Source: Pseudomonadota bacterium (GTDB taxonomy: Bacteria; Pseudomonadota; Gammaproteobacteria; Steroidobacterales; Steroidobacteraceae). From it: a stretch of 64,000 nt of DNA. Below the pieces are notes generated by a model, which was not told the DNA's origin, searched no databases, and saw only the letters and a program-made list of their open reading frames with translations. The position numbers and the translations under genes are program-made. Position 1 is the stretch's first letter; the number at the start of each line of letters is the position of its first letter. The DNA lies in assembly GCA_016703895.1 (NCBI GenBank), contig JADJBE010000001.1, positions 187,501 through 251,500 on the forward strand. Reading direction: 5' to 3'. This document shows positions 60,202 through 64,000 of the stretch, in pieces.

Positions 60202-60493
60202 GATTGCTCACCCACGCTCTCAAGCAATTGGTTAGGCCAGGATAGTTTGCGAGTCCCCCTTACCGCGACTATCTATGGAAACGACGTGCACAGGCCTCAG
60301 TACACTTGCTGGCATTCAACAATTTCAACAGCAGCCGAATAACCTAGCACGTCGCTTCATAGCCGGAGAAGCAAGCAACTTGCAAGCCATTGAAAATCAG
60401 TGGATTTTCACGGCATCGACCGCCTAGTCAAGCTTTAGCGGAATCCGCGGAAGTACCGCTCACGCCTCCGAACACTTACCGCGCCTCTGTTGT
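60202..60493. other. Intergenic region between the TfoX-like gene and repeat copy 4
   Basis: About 290 bp with no gene that I can support; the open frames crossing this interval into the repeat are artefacts of its GC-rich stems. With repeat copy 4 and the nrdJb terminator it forms a 686-bp gap between the TfoX-like gene and nrdJb. The TfoX-like gene promoter should lie at the left edge, but no clear motif was found. Confidence 0.4.
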
Positions 60494-60740
60494 TGTTTGG
60501 GGCGTGGGAACGAGGCCACGATTTCTCGCGGCCGTCGCGCCGCGCCGTGCGCGCAGCCGTAGAGATCGCCGCAGCACGCTTCTGGCGCGCTCCTGTCCCG
60601 CTCAGTTGTTAGCCGTGACGCCGGAGGAAGATGCGCGCCAGAAGCGTGCAAGGGAACGCCCGCAGGGCGCGATCGACCCGGCTGCGCACACGGCGCGGCG
60701 CGACGGCCGCGCGAAAACCCTCTTCCCAAACCCCAAACAA
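60494..60740 (-). repeat. Structured dispersed repeat, copy 4
   Basis: Arms 60527-60559 and 60679-60711 are complementary over 33 bp with one mismatch that would be a G-U pair if transcribed on the minus strand. An outer TTGTTTGGGG/CCCCAAACAA pairing extends it. The small hairpin reads CGCCC-TGC-GGGCG here versus CGGCC-TGC-GGCCG elsewhere, a double compensatory change. Inner arms GCACGCTTCTGGCGCGC and GCGCGCCAGAAGCGTGC pair perfectly over 17 bp. On the minus strand it follows the nrdJb terminator. Confidence 0.88.
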
Positions 60741-60766
60741 AAACAAGGCAGCCTCGCGGCTGCCTT
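60735..60766 (-). terminator. Intrinsic terminator of the nrdJab unit
   Basis: On the minus strand: AAGGCAGC, a 6-nt loop, GCTGCCTT (perfect 8-bp stem, 60745-60766), then TGTTTTTGTTTG. It lies about 120 bp after the nrdJb stop and merges into the start of repeat copy 4. Confidence 0.8.
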
Positions 60767-60887
60767 GTGGAAGCGCACGCCACTTATCCCGGCAGGGCTG
60801 GGAACCAGGCGGGGAACCCGGTGATGGCACGCGAAATCGATACGCAGAGCTAGTGTCGTGGCAACTAACTACATCTCACCTGAAAAC

Positions 60888-61607
60888 TCACCCGCACTTG
60901 GATTCACCACAGTTGAGGCAAGTCATGCAGCCATCCATCATCACGACGGCTGCGGTGCTGCACTTCAGACAAAGCTGGGCACCTTCGGGAAAGTGAGACT
61001 TGGCGAAGGCGTCTTGCTGCTTGCTGCGCGCTTCATATTCAGTGCGTTTCTCATCGATGAGTTTCTTCTGATGCTCATCAAGCTCGTGTTTCTTGAGAAG
61101 ACCGATCGTCTGTAGATGCTTTTCGATGACATAGCCGAACTCCGCGATGATGGATGGCATGAATTTTCCGCCGGTCTGCCAGTAGCCGCCGCGCGGATCG
61201 AATACAGCTTTCAACTCGTCGACCAGGAAGGTGACGTCGCCGCCCTTGCGGAACACGGCCGAGACGATGCGTGTCAGCGCCACGATCCACTGGTAGTGAT
61301 CGAGGTTCTTGGAATTGATGAACACCTCGAACGGCCGCCGTTGCTCATGCACGGTGCCTTCGTTCAGCACGATGTCGTTGATGGTCACGTACATGGCGTG
61401 GTCGGACACCGGCGTCTTGATCTTGTAGGTGGAGCCGATCAGCACCTCGGGGCGTTGCACTTCCTCGGTCATGCGGATGACCTTGGCGGTATTGCCCTCC
61501 TTCGCGCGGATCGCGTCGACTTTGGCCTGCTTGTCAGCAGCCTGCTTGTCGGCGGACTTTTCCACCCGGTACTTCGCAATCTTCTTGTCTATCTTGATAG
61601 CAGCCAT
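60888..61607 (-). CDS. nrdJb: Class II ribonucleotide reductase, small C-terminal subunit NrdJb
   Basis: A 239-residue protein completing a split B12-dependent ribonucleotide reductase, as in Pseudomonas NrdJa/NrdJb. It has VLIGSTYKIKTPVSDHAMYVTINDI and a domain with FEVFINSKNLDHYQWIVALTRIVSAVFRKGGDVTFLVDELKAVFDPRGGYW, then a C-terminal cysteine-rich tail (CLKC, CLNCGESKCG) that may carry reducing equivalents and possibly zinc. The ATG at 61607 is 26 bp after the nrdJa stop. A terminator and repeat copy 4 lie downstream. Oxygen-independent dNTP synthesis is the expected role. Confidence 0.9.
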   Translation of the reverse strand: MAAIKIDKKIAKYRVEKSADKQAADKQAKVDAIRAKEGNTAKVIRMTEEVQRPEVLIGSTYKIKTPVSDHAMYVTINDIVLNEGTVHEQRRPFEVFINSKNLDHYQWIVALTRIVSAVFRKGGDVTFLVDELKAVFDPRGGYWQTGGKFMPSIIAEFGYVIEKHLQTIGLLKKHELDEHQKKLIDEKRTEYEARSKQQDAFAKSHFPEGAQLCLKCSTAAVVMMDGCMTCLNCGESKCG

Positions 61608-61633
61608 GGCGGGCGCTCCTGAAACTCAAAAAC

Positions 61634-63782
61634 CTAGAACTTGCCGTAGTAGCCTTCTTTGAGGGCATCAAAGAGGTTGGCGGCCGAATGCTTTTCGCCG
61701 TCGTATTCGATCTCTTCGTCACCTTTGACCGAGACTTCCGACCCATCGTCCAGCGTGAACACATAGGTCGTGTTCTTGAGGTCTTCTTCCTTGACCAGTA
61801 CGCCCTGGAATGCCTCCGGGTTGAAGCGGAACGTGGTGCAGCCCTTCAGCCCCTTCTCGTGCGCGTACAAATAGATGTCCTTGAACTCTTCGTACTGATA
61901 GTCGGTCGGCACGTTGGCGGTCTTGGAAATCGACGAGTCGATCCACTTCTGCGCGGCCGCCTGAATATCCACGTGTTCGCGTGGCGTGATGTCATCGGCC
62001 GTCGTGAAGTAGTCGGGCAACTTCTCCGCAGCGTTGGTTGTGACCGGCATCGCTCGCGGATTGATGAGCTCGCGATAGGCCAGCAACTCGAACGAAAAGA
62101 CGTCGACCTTGTCTTTCGACTTCTTGCCTTCACGAATCACATTGCGGAAATAGTGATGCGCGAATGAGGGCTCGATGCCGTTGGAGGCATTGTTAGCCAG
62201 CGACAGCGAAATGGTGCCGGTCGGCGCGATCGAGGTGTGATGGGTGAACCGCGCGCCGATATTGGCGAGCTGGTCAACGAGTGCGGGTGCCACCTCGGCG
62301 ACTCGCTGCATATAGCGGCTATAACGGGCATGTAGGATACGCCCCGGGATCTTGTCGCCCAGCTTCCAACCGTCAGCCACCATCTCGGGGCGCTTGCGAA
62401 GCATCTCCGCCGTGACCGCGAACTCTTCTTTCAGGATTGGCGCCGGGCCTTTCTCCTTGGCTAGATCCAGCCCAGCTTCCCAGCCCGCGACAGCCATCTC
62501 TCGAGAGACGTCGTCAGTGAAGCCGATGGATTCGGGCGAGCCGTACTTCATGCCCAGACAGGTGAGCGTGCTGCCGAGGCCCAGAAAACCCATGCCGTGG
62601 CGACGCTTGCGCTCGATCTCGTTGCGCTGCTGCTCAAGTGGCAGCCCGTTGATCTCGACTACGTTGTCGAGCATGCGCGTGAAGACTTTGACGACTTCAC
62701 GGTACTCTTCCCAATTGAACTCGGCGAAATCGGTGAACGGATTCTTGACGAAGCGCGTGAGATTGACCGAACCTAACAAGCATGAACCATACGGAGGCAA
62801 GGGCTGTTCGCCGCAGGGGTTGGTCGCGCGGATATGCTCGCACCACCAGTTGTTGTTCATCTCATTGACGCGGTCGATGAGAATGAAACCCGGCTCGGCG
62901 AAGTCGTAGGTGGAGGACATGATGACGTCCCACAGCCGCCGCGCCGGCAGTGTCTTGAACACTCGGCAGCACACCAAGCCCGACTCGTCGGTCACGTAGC
63001 CGGCGTTCGCCGGGCACTCGCGCCACACGAAGCGCGTGGCATCGCTGGTATCGGGACGCTCGGCCTCGAACTCCTTGCGCGACAGCGGGAAGGCGAGCTG
63101 CCAGTCGCGTTCCTCGCGCACGGCCTGCATGAACTCATCGGTGATCAACAGCGACAGATTGAACTGTCGCAGCCGGCCGTTCTCACGCTTGGCGCGAATG
63201 AATTCGATCGCATCCGGATGGCCCACATCGAAGGTGCCCATCTGCGCGCCACGACGACCGCCGGCCGAGGACACGGTGAAACACATCTTGTCGTAGATAT
63301 CCATGAACGACAGTGGCCCGGAGGTATAGGCGCCGGCGCCAGACACATAGGCGCCGCGTGGCCGCAGCGTCGAGAACTCGTAACCAATGCCGCAACCTGC
63401 CTTCAGCGTAAGACCAGCCTCGTGGACTTTGCCGAGAATGTCGTCCATCGAGTCGCTGATCGTGCCGGACACCGTGCAGTTGATCGTCGAGGTGGCAGGC
63501 TTGTGCTGGGTGGCACCGGCATTCGAGGTGATGCGGCCGGCAGGAATGGCCCCGCGGCGCAACGCCCAAACGAACCGCTCGTACCAGTGCTCACGCGCGG
63601 CGGGCTGCTCAACGTCAGCGAGTGCGCGGGCGACTCGCTTGTAAGTGTCATCCATCGACAAATCGATCGGCGTCCCATCCTTTGGCGCTGAGTCGATACT
63701 TCTTATCCCAGATATCAAGCGACGCTTCCTGGAACGGAATGGCATCGACATCCTTGTGATCGAGCTTGATGACGCTGTTCAT
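61634..63782 (-). pseudogene. nrdJa: Class II ribonucleotide reductase large subunit NrdJa, one-base frameshift near 5' end
   Basis: Adenosylcobalamin-dependent enzyme reducing ribonucleotides; catalytic and allosteric part. The start is ATG 63782 (SVIKLDHKDVDAIPFQEASLDIWDKKYRLSAK); the frame then breaks at AAA (plus-strand TTT 63681-63683) and continues as DGTPIDLSMDDTYKRVARALAD to 61634. Removing one A gives a 715-residue protein. Active-site features are TINCTVSGTISDSMDD (first reductive Cys), NPCGEQPLPPYGSCLLGSVNL (thiyl Cys and Glu) and SIAPTGTISL. A gene this important and otherwise intact argues for an indel error. The PduO-type adenosyltransferase at 12374 supplies its cofactor. Confidence 0.88.
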
Positions 63783-63908
63783 TAGATACTGGCACTCCCC
63801 AATCGACACACTTTCAGACCCGAACCCACCGGCGGCGACAACGCCGGAACGTGGGGAAAAGCGTCTTAAGCATGGCCAGCCAAAGCAGCCACGCGGCAAA
63901 AACGACTT

Positions 63909-63916
63909 CTATATAG
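63909..63916. promoter_or_regulatory. Possible NrdR box or promoter element upstream of nrdJa
   Basis: A perfect 8-bp palindrome, CTATATAG, occurs about 127-134 bp upstream of nrdJa. NrdR boxes are 16-bp palindromes with AT-rich centres and usually come in pairs; only one weak candidate is seen. No cobalamin riboswitch was recognised in the 218 bp available before the window ends, so the promoter region may be incomplete. Confidence 0.2.
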
Positions 63917-64000
63917 GCACCCGCTGTCAGACGGCCGCGTTCACCCCACCACCCCAACCCGCCAGTTGCATCGCCTGCCGACCGCCGCCCTTCTAGCGTT

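Noticed and set aside
34636..60740. CRISPR array or tandem repeat
   Set aside because: The copies are dispersed over 26 kb, differ in the outer arms and are inverted-repeat structured, with no spacers.
63783..64000. Cobalamin riboswitch upstream of nrdJa
   Set aside because: No B12-box-like sequence or expected helix pattern was found; the window ends before the full upstream region.

Overview
The window looks like chromosomal DNA from a GC-rich gammaproteobacterium, most likely near Xanthomonadales, Nevskiales or Steroidobacterales. This is inferred from gene content and order (gshB next to pilGHIJ-chpA, pilT-pilU next to yggS-proC-yggT, erpA-bactofilin, split class II ribonucleotide reductase) and not from a marker-gene phylogeny. 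There is no rRNA, tRNA, prophage, insertion sequence or CRISPR array. Most of it is core housekeeping and envelope genes.

Layout. 1-6.5 kb: a 5'-truncated M23 peptidase, then a polyphosphate block (ppk1 behind a Pho-box-like site, a TTC38-like TPR gene, ppx) and erpA. 6.5-20.8 kb: bactofilin, a coiled-coil membrane protein, rppH, a diguanylate cyclase, tyrA, pdxH, an inositol-phosphatase-family enzyme, a PduO-type cobalamin adenosyltransferase, an Hpt protein, an OsmC-like protein, an O-methyltransferase, an OmpA-like protein, a broken MFS gene, ampD, a broken bioA and rsmE. 20.8-29.6 kb: the Pil-Chp chemosensory system on the minus strand (pilG, pilH, pilI, pilJ, chpA, chpC), with chpA frameshifted three times. 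29.7-34.6 kb: gshB, a TonB-like gene, yqgE, ruvX, pyrB and a PyrK-like flavoprotein, tightly packed. 34.8-44.4 kb: two poorly known proteins, a VapBC-type toxin-antitoxin pair, three tandem PilT-family ATPases, yggS, proC, yggT and an HU-like gene. 44.5-57.3 kb: hydrolases, an FKBP lipoprotein, htpG with a sigma-32-like promoter, a ParA-like ATPase, ppnN, an L,D-transpeptidase, an MltD-like transglycosylase, a predicted sigma-54-dependent small RNA, an HD hydrolase and rnk. 57.4-64 kb: small membrane, zinc-finger and DUF genes, a TfoX-like protein and the two-gene class II ribonucleotide reductase nrdJab.

How the parts connect. The Pil-Chp genes (regulation) and pilT/pilU (retraction motors) together imply twitching or surface-sensing type IV pili. 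Ppk1 and Ppx make and degrade polyphosphate. The PduO-type adenosyltransferase makes the adenosylcobalamin that NrdJab needs.

Three things stand out. First, four copies of a 160-250 bp structured repeat each sit just 3' of a transcription unit in the same orientation; their outer stems differ in sequence between copies but stay self-complementary. Second, a near-consensus sigma-54 promoter drives what looks like a 97-nt RNA ending in an intrinsic terminator. Third, the heptamer CTAACAA/TTGTTAG appears at least 21 times. Seven single-base frameshifts, several in short homopolymers and in genes expected to be needed (nrdJa, chpA, bioA), suggest uncorrected sequencing indels more than real gene decay.
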